A stretch of DNA of 64,000 nucleotides from Actinospineispora eucalypti (lineage in GTDB: Bacteria; Actinomycetota; Actinomycetes; Mycobacteriales; Pseudonocardiaceae), in the NCBI GenBank assembly GCA_014208095.1, contig JACHMT010000003.1, positions 682,001 through 746,000 on the forward strand. Reading direction: 5' to 3'. The position numbers and the translations under genes are program-made. The notes below the pieces were generated by a model that saw only the letters and a list, made by a program, of their open reading frames with translations, did not search any database and was not told the origin of the DNA. How positions within the stretch are numbered: the first letter of the stretch is position 1; every line of letters begins with the position of its first letter. Shown one piece after another: positions 17,201 through 29,200 of the stretch.

Positions 17201-20200
17201 CAAACCGGCCGACCTGCTCCGCGCGCAGCTCACCGAGCTCGACCAACAGGCCGACCCGCTCGGCCTCGGCGTGCGGCCCGAACGGGTGGTGGTCGAGCAC
17301 CCCGGCCCAGAACGCCCGGACCCTGGCCGGATCGCCGGCCAGCTCCGCCATCTCGACGGTCTCCCGCAGTACCCGTTCCGAGACCAGCACCCGCCGGGTC
17401 GGGCCGTCGGTCCAGGTGAACGCCACCAGGTCGCCCGCCCCGGGCAGCACCGTGACGTCGGCCGGAAGCACCGAACGCTCCGCGTCGGTCGGCTCCCGCG
17501 ATCCGGCCGCCCGGTGCGCGGCGGCAACGTGGCCGGCGGTCAACGGCGTCTCGGCCAGCCCGCCGCCGATGCGCCGGCGGAGCTGCTCGAGCTCCCGGCG
17601 CGCCCGGTCGAGCTCCGCTCCGACCGTGCCGGCCAGCCGCCGCTCGATCTCGGTGACCAGCCGTTCCGCCTCGGCCAGCGCGTCCAGGGCGTTCCGGTAC
17701 CGGCGGTGGACGAGCTGGTCGTCGATCTCGCGGGGGGCGCGGGCTAGCAGCCGCAGCACCTGGCCGACCGGCGTCGAGGTGGGCCAGCGCTCGTCGTGGG
17801 CGATCCGCCAGCCCTGCTCGGCCACGGCGGCCAGCAGCGGCGCGGCGACCGCGGTGGCCACCCCGTTCGTCGGGTCGAGGTGGATGATCATGCCGACGGC
17901 GTCACCGGCGGCGTCGACCAACGGGCTGCCCAGCGCGGCGGCGCCGTCCAGCTGGACACGCACGGTGGCGAGTCCGCTGGCGACGACCGTGCCGCCGGTC
18001 AACCGGGCCTCGCCGGCGGTGTTTCCGCCGGGCGCCGAACTGGGCGCCCGCCCTTGGCCGTCGACTTCGCCGGCGGTGTCTCCGCCGGGCGCCACGCCGG
18101 CCGCCCACAGCCGCTGCCCGATGGCCACGGCCCCGGTGGTCACCGGCAGCGGGAGCGAATCCTGGTCGGCGGGCAGCAGCCCCAGGCCGGGTGGCTCGAT
18201 GTCCAGGCCCAACAGCCGGCCGAGGTCGTGCAGCCGGGGCACCAGCCAGGTGTGCGCACCGTCGGCGTCCGGGTCCAGCGCGTCGCGGAGCCCGCCACCC
18301 GAGGTGATCGACAACCCGGGATAGACCACCCATCCGACGCCTTCACCGGCGACCGGGTGCACCGATCCGCGCGGCAGCGTGGGCGGGGCATTCGCCTCGG
18401 CCGGTGGAGTCCAGTCCGGGTCGACGCCGATCTCGCCGTCCGCCACTCGCAGGCCGGGGTGCGCGGCGGCGTGCGAGATCAGCTCGGCGGGGGCGCGGAG
18501 CCGGGTGGCCAGCTCCTCCGCCGTCATTGTCCGGCCGGCGTCGCCCAGCTCGGCGCGGATGCGTCGGGTCAGGTGGGCCAGCACGGTGGGCGCCCGCCGC
18601 GCGGCCTCCAACAGCGCGGTCACCTCGTACCGCCCGGTGACCAGCTGCTCGAGGAGCGGGTCGTCGGAACGCGGCCACCAGCCGCCGGCGTGGTCCAGCC
18701 ACCGCTCGACGGCCGCCAGGTCGGCCAGGGCCTCGTCCAGCTGGGTCAGGGCGATCCCGATCCCATCGCCGTGCTCCAGCCGGCGGTCCGCGCTGGTCAC
18801 CTCGAGCGCGAGTTCGGCCAGCGCCTGCCGGTGCCTGCGCGCCGTGGCCACGTCGGCCACGGCCTGACCGGCCAGCCTGGCCAGCCGTTCGGGTGTCCGC
18901 TCCGGCAACGCCTGGATCCGCCGGTAGAACAGCTCGCGGTCGAAGATCACCTGCGCGGAGCGGGGGAACCGTAGGTAGAGCAATGCCACCGGGGCCAACC
19001 CGGCGCCGCGCAGCCGCTGGTGCAGCAGCTCGTTGAAGCCCTCGGCCAGCATGGGCGAGGTGTCCACATCCGGGTCTTCCTGCACCACCGCGCCGCCGTC
19101 GAGCAGCTGGTACAGCAGCCGGACGACCTCGTTCAACTGCGCCGCGGTCAGCTCGGTCGTGTGTCCGTGCCGGTCCGCCGCGACGACCACCGGGGCCGGC
19201 GGAGCGCGCTGATCGGCCTGGTCCAGCTCGCGCAGCAGTGCCCCGGCCGCCTCCCGTTGGCCGGGGCGCCGGCGGTACGGGTCGTCCAGGCGGAACCGTC
19301 GCTCGTAGTCGATGATCCGCTGGCCGAGGTCCGGCGGCGCCCGGCCGGCGCCGATGTGGCCGGCGATCCGGTCCCGCCGGCTGGTCAGCATCATGATCAG
19401 GCCCTCGGCGGCGGCCGGGAACGCCGCGTCCCGCCAGCTGAACGCGACCAGCCGCTGGTCGAGCGGGGCCAGCCCGCGCGCGGTCCGTTCCCGCTCGATC
19501 AGCTCGGCCTCCGGGTCCCGGGCGATCGCGGCGCGGAACCGCTCGGGGCTGACCAGCAGGTGCATCGGCCCGCGCGCGGGATACGGCAGCTCGTCGGCGG
19601 CGACCATCTCGCCGTGGTCCAGCAGCGCCGGCAGGGCGCGCACGATCGCGGCCTCCTCGCGCGGGCTGATTTCCCGGCCCAGCGGGCCGTGCGCGGGCTC
19701 GTTCAGGCGCAGTTCCACGGCGCCGAGGGTGATCTTCTGACCCGGCCGGACCGCGGTGAACGCGGCGACCCGCCGGCCGTCGACGGCCACGTGGGCATTC
19801 GCGGCCAGCGGCCCGATGTACGCCACGCCCGCCTTGCTGAACTGCGCCGCGTGGACCGGCCGGACGTTGCCCCCGTACACGGTGACGCCGGCCGCCGGGT
19901 CCGCCCCGATGATGTTGACGGCCCGGTCCAGGGGGTAGAGCGCGGCGTAGCCGGGGCGGACCAGGGCCAGGCCGGATCGAGCTTCGTCCACCCCGTGGAA
20001 GACGCCGTCGCCGACCAGCACCACCAGGCCCCCGTCGGTCACCGCGAGCCGGGCGGAACCGTGCGCGGCGTTCCGGATGGTGGGCTCGTCGGTGGCTAGC
20101 GCGCGGGCCAGTTCGGCCAGCGACGCCCACCGGCGGTTGCGGTGCGCGAGTTGGTAGACCAGCAGCTCCTCGGTGACCGGTGCCGGCTGCTCGCGCCACA

Positions 20201-23200
20201 CGAACGCCCGGTAGTTGTTGACCAGGATGTCCGCCTGGTCCAGCAGCTCCGCGACGATCTCGTCGACGATCTCCTTGCGGATCGTGGCCAGCAGCCTCGA
20301 GTCGCCCTGGACGGCGCGGATGTCCTCGGCGACGGCCAGGAGCTGGGTGGCGGCGCCGTCCAGCAGGTCGGCGATCTCGGCCAGGCGGGTACGCGCCTCG
20401 GCCGGCGCGCCCTGCCGGTCCAGGCGGTCTCGTTCGGCCGTCGCCCGCCGGCCCGCGGCGGTGTCGGATGGGCGTTCGGGCCAGCTGTGCCACAGCGTCG
20501 GATGGACCTGTTGCGGTTCGGGCAGGTCACCGGGCCACCGGTCCTGGCCGGGGTCGCCCGGCGCGCCCAGCTCCTTGAAGTCGGTGGCGATCGCGATGAG
20601 CCGCTTGGCCGCGTCCCGCATGGCCCCGGACGCAACCTCCAGGTCGGTGTAGTGCGCGGTGCCCGGCAACCGCATCCCCGCCTGTGCGGCGTCCAGGAGC
20701 CGGCTGGCGACGGACGCGACCCGGTCGAGCAGCGCGCCACTCACCGGGGCGGCCGCCATCGCCAGCGCGGTGTTCGGTTCGCCGGTCAGCGCCAGCGCGG
20801 CGCCGAGCACCGCGAACGCCACCCACGGCCGTGCGCCGGCCAGCGGGCCGCGCCGCTCCAGGACCCGGCGCGGGTCGACCTCGTGGGCAGCGGCCCAGTC
20901 GGGGGTGATGGCGCCCGGCGGCGACCGCCCGACCAGCGCACGGACCGCCGAGGCGATCGCCGCCCGGTGCGCCCACAACGCGTGGCCGGCCAGCAGCGCG
21001 GCGCCGACCGCCAATGCGTGATCACCGACCGGGAGGCCGAGCGCCAGCGGCAGCGTCGCCAGCGGGCCGCGGCCGGCCGGCGGGGAGAACCGGTCCCACT
21101 CGACGTCGTGCCGGTCGGTGAACAGGTAGAGCCAGTCGTAGTTGCGCGGCTCGGGCGCCACCACGCGTTCGAGCACGTGCTCGAGCGCGCCCGCCAGCTC
21201 GGCCCGGGTGACGCCCTCGGTGCGCACCCACACCGCGACCCGGCCCAGCTCGGCGGTCGCGGCGACGAGGTCGGCGGCGGCAGTGGGCAGGTCGGCGACC
21301 GGAGCGTCGAGTTCCACCAGCGTGGCCGGTACGTCGTTGACCCAGCTCAGCCGATCCGTATCGCCTTCGGTCGGCACCCGCACCCGGAAGCCGCGCCGGC
21401 GCAACTGCTCGGCGATCTCGTTCATCGGCGCGGTGCTCAGTTCCAGGCCAAACCGCCGGAGCGCGGCGAGGTTGATCACCTGCACCCGCGCGCTGGTCTC
21501 GGGTGATTCGCCGTCGAGGTAGTGGCCGCTGCGCGGTTCGAGTCGGGTCAGCGCCGGCCGGCCTTCGCGCACCTGCACATCGGCCTCGAAGGCAGCGATG
21601 ACCGGCTGGCCGCCCGCGGTGTTCCCGTCGGGCGCCAAACTGGGCGCCCGACCCTGCGCGCCGGCTGCGCCGGCGGTGGCGGCGTGCGAGCCCTTCACCC
21701 GTTCCCCGGTGGCCGGGACGACCTGCCACTGCGGTGCGATCCACACCGAACCGTCCGGCAGCACCACGCCCAGGATCTCCCGGGAGCGGGCCATCATCTC
21801 GACGGCCTCGGCGGTGCCCAACCGGGCCGGCAGCCCGCCGGCCCGGCGCATGTCGTCGAGCTCGCCGGCCAGCTTTCCCGGCAGCAGGTTGGGGAATTGC
21901 GGCGCATCGGCGATCAACGCCCGGTACTCGCGCTCCGGCCCGCTCGGCAGGGCCGCCATCGCGCCGCTCGACGGGCCGGCCAGCAGTATCGCCGCCATGG
22001 CGGCGATCGCGCCGAGCACCAGGATCAGCCGGACCGGTGAGGCGGTGACCCAGTGGTACCCGGCCTTGACCAGGCCCCAGCCGGTCCGCCCGGTCGGCCG
22101 GTACGGCGGCAGGTCGCGGACCAGCGCGTCGGCCGAGACGATCGGCGTGGTCAGCATGGTGAGTACCACGGCCAGCCGGGGGCGCAGCGGGTCGGGCACC
22201 GTGCGCAGCAGCCTCCGGTAGGCGTTCGCCGCGATCGCCCCGCCGACCCCGGGGCCGTGTTCGGCGGTGATGTGGTCCACCTCGGCGACCAGCGTGATCA
22301 TCTGGATGGCCAACGCATGGCGGGTCCGACGGCTCAGGCCGGTGCCCGCGTCCCGCTCGGCGGCCCGGATGGTCGCCTTCAGCGCGGCGAGCGCCTCTCG
22401 CGGCAACCGGAGCGCCAGGGGGGTGCCGGACAGGTGGGCGCGCCCCAGCAGCAGGCCGCCACCGGGCAGGTAACGCGCCCCTCGGTCCAGCTCGAACAGC
22501 CGGAACGGGTACGCCACGTTCGACTTGAGGAGAACCTTGGCCAGCAGCTTGGTCGCGGCCCGGATCGGCCCGGCGGGCGGGCCGCGCACCCGGATGAGCA
22601 CGTGCGCCAGGGCGAGCCCCCCGACCAGCGCCCCGAGCGCGGTGATCACCAGACCCGGCATGGTCAGCGGCGCGTCGGTCAGGGTCGCCCACGGGCCGCT
22701 CGGCTGCGCGGCGACCGGCATTACCCCCTCGGCACGGGCCGGCGGGGCGCCGCCCAGCGGCGACAGCAGCATGCCGCCGACCAGCACCGTGCCGGCCGAG
22801 CCGAGCCCCAGCGCCTTGGCGACCGCGCGCAACACCCGGCGCGCCCGGCCGGTGGCAGGCGGCGCGGGCTCCTCGCCCGGCGCGGTGTTCGGCGCGGTGG
22901 CCGGTGCCGCGGGTTCTGGCTCGGGCGTGCGCGGCGTCGGTTGGGGTTCGGGTCGGGTGACGATGACCCTGGCGTCCAGCCGGCGCGCGGCGAGACCGGC
23001 CACGGCCTTGATCAGGCCGGGTTGGAACAGGTGCAGCTGGTGGCTGTGCTGGTCGAGGTGCACGGCGATGCCGGCCAGCCGTCCGGCCGCGTCGAACGCC
23101 GGCCCACCGGAGATCTTCCCGCCGAACGGGGCGATCAGGTAGTAGTGGGCGGCGTCGGTGCTGGTCACCACGCCCTGGGTGGCCAGCCGGTGGGTCTGCG

Positions 23201-26200
23201 GGTAGCCGCGGATGGTGAGCTTCTGGTCCGGCCGGACACTGGCCTGACGAACCGGGGCCGCCGGCACCCCGGCCGCGACCGGGATGTCCAGCGCGAGCAC
23301 GGCCAGGTCGATGTGCGCGGGCTCGATCAAGCCGCGTTGGTCCCGCTTCCAGGCGGCCCACTCGGCGGGGGCCAGCCGCTCGAGCTCGGCCGGCGTGATG
23401 ACCTCGTAGTCCAGCACCCGGTACCCGCCGGCGGTCCACCACTCGGCGTTCTCCAGCACGTGTAGCGCGGTCAGCGCTAGCGCCGGGCGGCCGGGAGCGG
23501 CCGCGCGAATGATCACGCCGCTGCCCAGGGTGGCGCCGCCGTCCTCGGCCTGGATGCGCACCGCCGCGCCGGCCGGGTAACCGGTGGCGATCGGGCCGAG
23601 CGTCTCGGTCCCGCGCACCGGGTAGAACCCGACCAGGAGCTCCTCACCGGTGTCCAGCCACGAGGTGACGACGTCCACGAAGCCGGTCTCGAGGCCACCG
23701 GCCCACGGCATCCGCGCCACCGGGGCACCGAGGTCGATGCGCAGTAGCTGGGCGGACCGGCCGTTGCCGCGGGTCGGGATGCCACCGGTCCGCCAGGCGT
23801 CGGCCAGCACCCGGTAGACGTTGTCGCCCTCGAGCAGCCACAACGCCGCCGACGACTCCAGGAATGTGTCGAACCGGCCCAGCATGGTGCCGATGAAGCG
23901 GCCGACCTGGCGGCCGTCCAGCAGCAGCTCACCGTGCGGGCCGTCCAGGGTGAGCCTCGGCTCGCCGTCGGGCAGGGTCAGGACGAAGCCGGCGTAGGTG
24001 GCGGCCGGGTTCACCGCGAGCAGCTCGGTGACGCCGTCCCCGTCGCGGGTGGCCAGGAACGGGGTGGCGGCGACGGCGGCCAGCACGCTCTCCCGGTCCA
24101 CGCCGAGCCGGGCCAGCGCCCGATCCAGCGCGAGCACGTCCGCCACCGGCGACGCGCCCCAGCGGCCCCGCTGGAACAGCGCGAGGATCCGTGCGGGCAG
24201 CATTGCGCCGGCCACCCGGGCCGCCGCCGCGTCGTGTTCCGCGTCGGTGTGCCCGGCGCCGGCCAGGCGCAGGAGCTGGTACCAAACGTCCCGGTACGCC
24301 GGGTCCAGCGCGATCAGCTGGTTGAGCACCGCGGCTACGTGCGCCGGAACCAGGAACACCTGTGCGTCGGGGAGGCCGATCAGCTTCCCGTCCAGCGGTT
24401 CCTCGTCGGTGATCCGCACCAGATCGGTCGGCGCGGGCATCCCCGGTGGACCGCGCACCAGGTGGGGGAACTCCTCGCCGCTCAGGTTGCGCGCCCCGGC
24501 CCGCAACCGGGTCACTTCGCGGACCGGCAACGCCTGCCGCACCTCGGCGCCGGTCATACCGGCCGCCACCGGCCCGCCATGGTGATCACCGGGACCGGCC
24601 AGGGCCTGGTGCATCCGCCGGTACTCCGCGCGCAGCCGCGCGGCGGTGTCGGCCAGCTCGCGGACCAGCGGGGTTTGCGGCAGGTCGCCGAGCTGCGCCA
24701 GGACCCGGGACAGCTCGTCGACGCTCGACCCGGGTTCCCGGTCGAGCAGTTCGCGCAGCTCCCGGGCCCGGCCGGCCGGGTCGGCGGCGGTGAACAGATC
24801 GAAGATCGTCTGGTGGTAGAGCACGACTTCTTCGCCCGGGCGTACCACCAGGTCCCGCTGCCAGGCGGTCAGCCCGTCGTAGCGGCGCAGCGCCTCGGTG
24901 ACCGGCCGCAGCTGGGCGCGCAGCTCGTCGAGGAGGTTCATCGCGTCGGTGTGGCGGGCGCGCACCGCGTCGGAGACCCCGATCCCGGCCAGCATCCGCT
25001 CGGCCCGGTCCAGGTTGGCCACGGCGTTCGCGGTGGCGCCCGGGTCGGCTGCCGGGCCGTTCTCGACCAGGCCCTCGATGGTGTACTCCCAGGCATAGAG
25101 CAGGGTCTCCGCCGCCTCCAGCTGTCCCACCCGCAGGTTGAGGAAGGCCTCGGCGGGGTCCTGGCCCGACCACCAGTGCGCCAGATCGGTGTCCGGTTCG
25201 GCCAACCACCGGTCCACCACCCGCTCCAGTACCCGGCGCGCCGGCTCGGTGCTGCCCCGGTCGAGCAGGTCACCGCTGGTGCGCAGGCTGACCAACACCC
25301 GGTTGGCGGGTGCCAGCAGGTACACGACGGTGACCTGGTCGAGGCCGTGCGCGGCCAGCAGCGCGGCCAGTTCGGCATCGCCGTCGAACATCCGGTAGTC
25401 CACGCCCCGGGTGGCCCACCGGCCGTCCGGGCTGGCCTTCTCCAGTGGCGCTCCCGGCCGGATCCTGCCCTGCTCGTCCAGCCGCGCGACCAGCTCGGCC
25501 AGCCCGGCCAGCACGGCGGGCGCGAACCGGACCGGCCGGCCGAGCGGGTCGAACGCGATGGGCAGGATCGACCCTGGTCCCGGCGATAGCTGGGTCAGTT
25601 CGGCAATCAGCATGGCCCGCTCCGCCGCGCGCAGGCGTTGCACCAGGGAGTCGCTGTGCTGGTCGTGGCGCGGGCTGGAGTGTTCGGTGTCGGCGAGGTG
25701 GAAGTACCACTCGTGCCGGAGGAACTCTTCCCACCATCCGAGGAACGCCGGATCGTGCCGGACCAGCGCGTCGACCCTGGCCGCGATGTGCGCCGGGACC
25801 AGGATCACCGGTGCGCCGTCGCCGTCCCGCCAGCCGAAGCCGATCAGCCGGCGGTCCAGCGGCGCCTCGTCGGTGATCCGCACCAGCTCGACCAGGTCCA
25901 GGCCCGGCTCACCCGGAACCCGCACCGGCCGGCCCAGGTGCGCGAACTCGGCGTCGGTGAGCCGTCGCGCACCGGCCACCAGGCGCGGCATGCGCGGCTC
26001 CATCCGGGACCGCGCCGTGCCGCTGGGCACGCCGTCCGCGACCGCCCCGCCGCCCCGGGTGAACCGGCTGAGCAGCTTCCCGGCCGCGTTGTAAAGCCAC
26101 CAGCCCAACTGGTCCGCGAGCCCGCCGACCTTCCGCGATCCGGCCCGCAGCCAGTGCCCGACCGCCTCGGCCCGGGGACGGAACCAGCGGTGGACGGCCC

Positions 26201-29200
26201 AGCCCGACCCGAGCACCGCCGCTTCGGTCGCCACGATGGCGGCACTGGTCCAGTCGTAACCGCCGCGGGCGTCCCACACCCACATGCCGACGGCGAAGCC
26301 GGCCAGGTTGACCAGGGCGGTGAACCCGAACACCCCGGCGTCGTAGTTGGCCTTCGGTGGATCTCGAGGCCGGATCGACCAGGCCATGCCGGTGACCGCC
26401 AGCATCAGCAGCGCCACCCCGAACAGCGCGGGGGAGTTGGTGGCCAGGCTGTTGATGCCGTAGATGGCCAGGGCCAGGTCGTGCAGCAGCAGCCCGACGC
26501 GCTCGTGCCGCTGGTCCGGTTCGCGCCGCAGCACGTCCTCGCGGAACATGTGGTGCTGCTGGTAGGCCACGCCCAGGCCCATCGACGCCAGCGTAGCCAA
26601 CGAGATGATCACGTTGACCGGGCCGGCGTTCGCGCCGTTCAGCGCGAAGTCGACGATGGCGAAGCCGACCCCGACCACCGTGGTGGCGAACCCGGTGAGC
26701 CCGGTCAACCACCATGCCCAGTGGTGCGGCCGCATCCGGTCGGTCTTGACCCACTCGGTGCTGACGCTGGGGATCTCGTAGCGGATCGCCGTGGTCGCGT
26801 GGGCCACGGCGGTCAGCACCGCCGCCAGCACGGTCACCAGCGCGGCGCTGGTGGCGACGGCGGCCATGTTGGTGTTCACCGACACCATCCGGGTCAGCGC
26901 GACCACCGCGAACAGGCCGGCGATCACACCGCCCGACAGGTCCGACGCCCAGCGGGTGTTGCGGAACGATCCGACCAGGCCGCGGATGAACATCGCCAAC
27001 GCCCCGGCCGTCGCGGACAGCGCGAGCAGTCGCACGCCGCCGAGCACGCCGATCGCGGTGACCGCCCCGGTGCCCACGGACACCGCCGCCACCCAGAACA
27101 CCCGCTTCTGGGCTTGCAGCCACCGGCCCCAGCTGAGCTCGCTGCCCGGTGGGCCCCGGCGCAGGATCGACCAGAGGATGAGTGCTGGCATGGCCACCAT
27201 GTCCCACACCTGCCCGGCCACCGCGCGCGTGGACGGGATCCGGATGCCAAGGGCGTTCTCCACGCCGGAGACGGTCTCCGCGATCCAGGCGTTGGCCCCG
27301 CGCAGCCCGTCGACCAGGCCGTACCACCGGTCGGCCAGCGCCCGGCCGACTCCGGCGCGGTTCCGCCAGAGCCCCCGCACGGCGAGCACGGCCGCGAGCG
27401 CGACGTGCGCCAGGCTGAGCGGCCAGCCCCACGGCAACCCGTCGCCGGTCGGCTGCCGCACGGGCGCCGGCTCCGGTTCTGGCGCGGCCGTCGGTGCGGG
27501 CTCCGGGGTGGGCACCGGTGCGGGAACCGGCTGGACGAAGACCCGGCCGGGGATGTTCAGCCGCTCGCCGATCTCCAGGAGGTCGCGGCTGGCCAGGGTG
27601 GGGAACCGGCCCGGGTTGGCGGATGCCAGCGCGTCCTCACCCAGCCCGAACCGCGCCGTGATCGCCGAATAGACGTCCCCGGATTGCACCCGGTACCGGC
27701 CGTCCCAGTTCGCCGGGATGACCAACGTGTCCCCGGCGTAGATCTTGTTCGGGTCGGCGATCTCGGGGTTGGCGGCCAGGAAGTCGGCCTCCGATACACC
27801 GAACGCCTTGACCAGCACGCCGAGCTCGTCCCCGGGCAGCACCCACGCCGCATTCGCCGGCAGCTGCTGTGGGGCGGGTGCGGAGATCGAGGTGTGTGTC
27901 GAAAGCAGCTCGACGGCGGGTTTGCCAACGGTGGCCGCCGTGGTCAGGCCGAGCTGCGCCAGCGTGATGGCCAGTAGCACCGCCCCGCCGAGCAACCAAC
28001 GGGCGTGGGCGAGCACGGCCTCCAGCAGCCGCCGCTGCTCGCTGTCCACCGCGCGCAGGCCCCGGCCGAGGCCGACCTTCGACTCGTTGCCGAGACTGTC
28101 GGCGGCGAGGGCGGCCTCGGCGCGGACGGCGGCGAGGGCGTGCACCGCGCGGTAGGCCTCCGGCGAGGTCTTCCGCGGCTTGACCACGGCGAGCACGGTC
28201 AGCGGTTCTCCCGGCACCGGAGGCGCCAGCGCGACGTCGCCCGCGCCGAGCAGCGTCAGCAGCCGGGTGATCTCCGGCAGGTGCTGGGTGAGGGACCCGC
28301 TGGTGATCATGAGTGTGCCGCCGACCCGCAGCGCGGCCATCACCTCGGCCAGCGCGCCGATCCGCGCACCGGTGAACGCGCTCCGGTCGAGCCGGTCGAA
28401 GAAGATCTCGTCGTAGCGCTCGGCGGGCAGCCTGGTGGCGGCGACGTCGGCGAGCAGCTCCGGCTCCGCCGCCGGCTCGATGTTGAGCGTGACGTCGCGG
28501 CTGGACACCGGCCGGTCGTTCGCCGACCGGCCGCCACCGACCACCAGCCGCCGCCCGTTGACCACCGGGTCGCCCAGGCGCACCGCCGGCATCCACTCCC
28601 GGGACCACGCGATGGCCCCGGCCATCCAGGCCGGGTCGTACAACCCGCCCCGGTGCACACCACCGGGCAGGTAGAAGGCGCCCTCCAGGTGGTCACCGGC
28701 GCGCTGGAACAGCATGATCGTCCTGGCCAGCAGGAGCGCGTTGGCCAGCTGGGCGGAGTGTGCGTCGTGCCGGGCGCCCTCGTGTTCGTTCCCGTGCAGG
28801 TGGAAGTCGCGCTCGTGTGCCAGCAGGTCGTACCACCAGTCGGCCACCAGCCGGCCGGCGGCGATGTGCACCACCAGTTCCTCGAGCATCGCCTCGGTGA
28901 TCACCACGACGCCGTCGCGGGCCAGCGGGACCGAGGGGTCGCGCCAGCCGAACGCGACCAGGCGGTCGGCGTAGGGCAGTCGGACGCCGTCCGGAGCGAG
29001 CACGACGCGCACGCCCGGCGGGCCGCGCGGCATCCAGGGCGGCAGCTCGTCGAGCGGGATGAGCCGGTCCGCCTGGCGGCGCAGCGCCTCGGCCACCTCG
29101 TGCCGCCGCGCCGATGTGAGCGGCTTGCCGATCACCACGGTGCCGCCGTCCCCGCCGGTGTTCTTGGCCTGCTGGTGGCCGTGGTGGTGTCGGCTGGGGT

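Larger units (their letters stand above)
17810..18380 (-). other. Degenerate trypsin-like domain (second copy)
   Basis: A beta-rich segment ends LDGAAALGSPLVDAAGDAVG, aligning with the GxSGGPxxDxxGxxVG motif but without the catalytic Ser-Gly pair in place. A 43-bp dispersed repeat and a partial second copy are inserted in its middle, reading GRAPSSAPGGNTAGE in frame. Likely catalytically dead. Confidence 0.5.
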
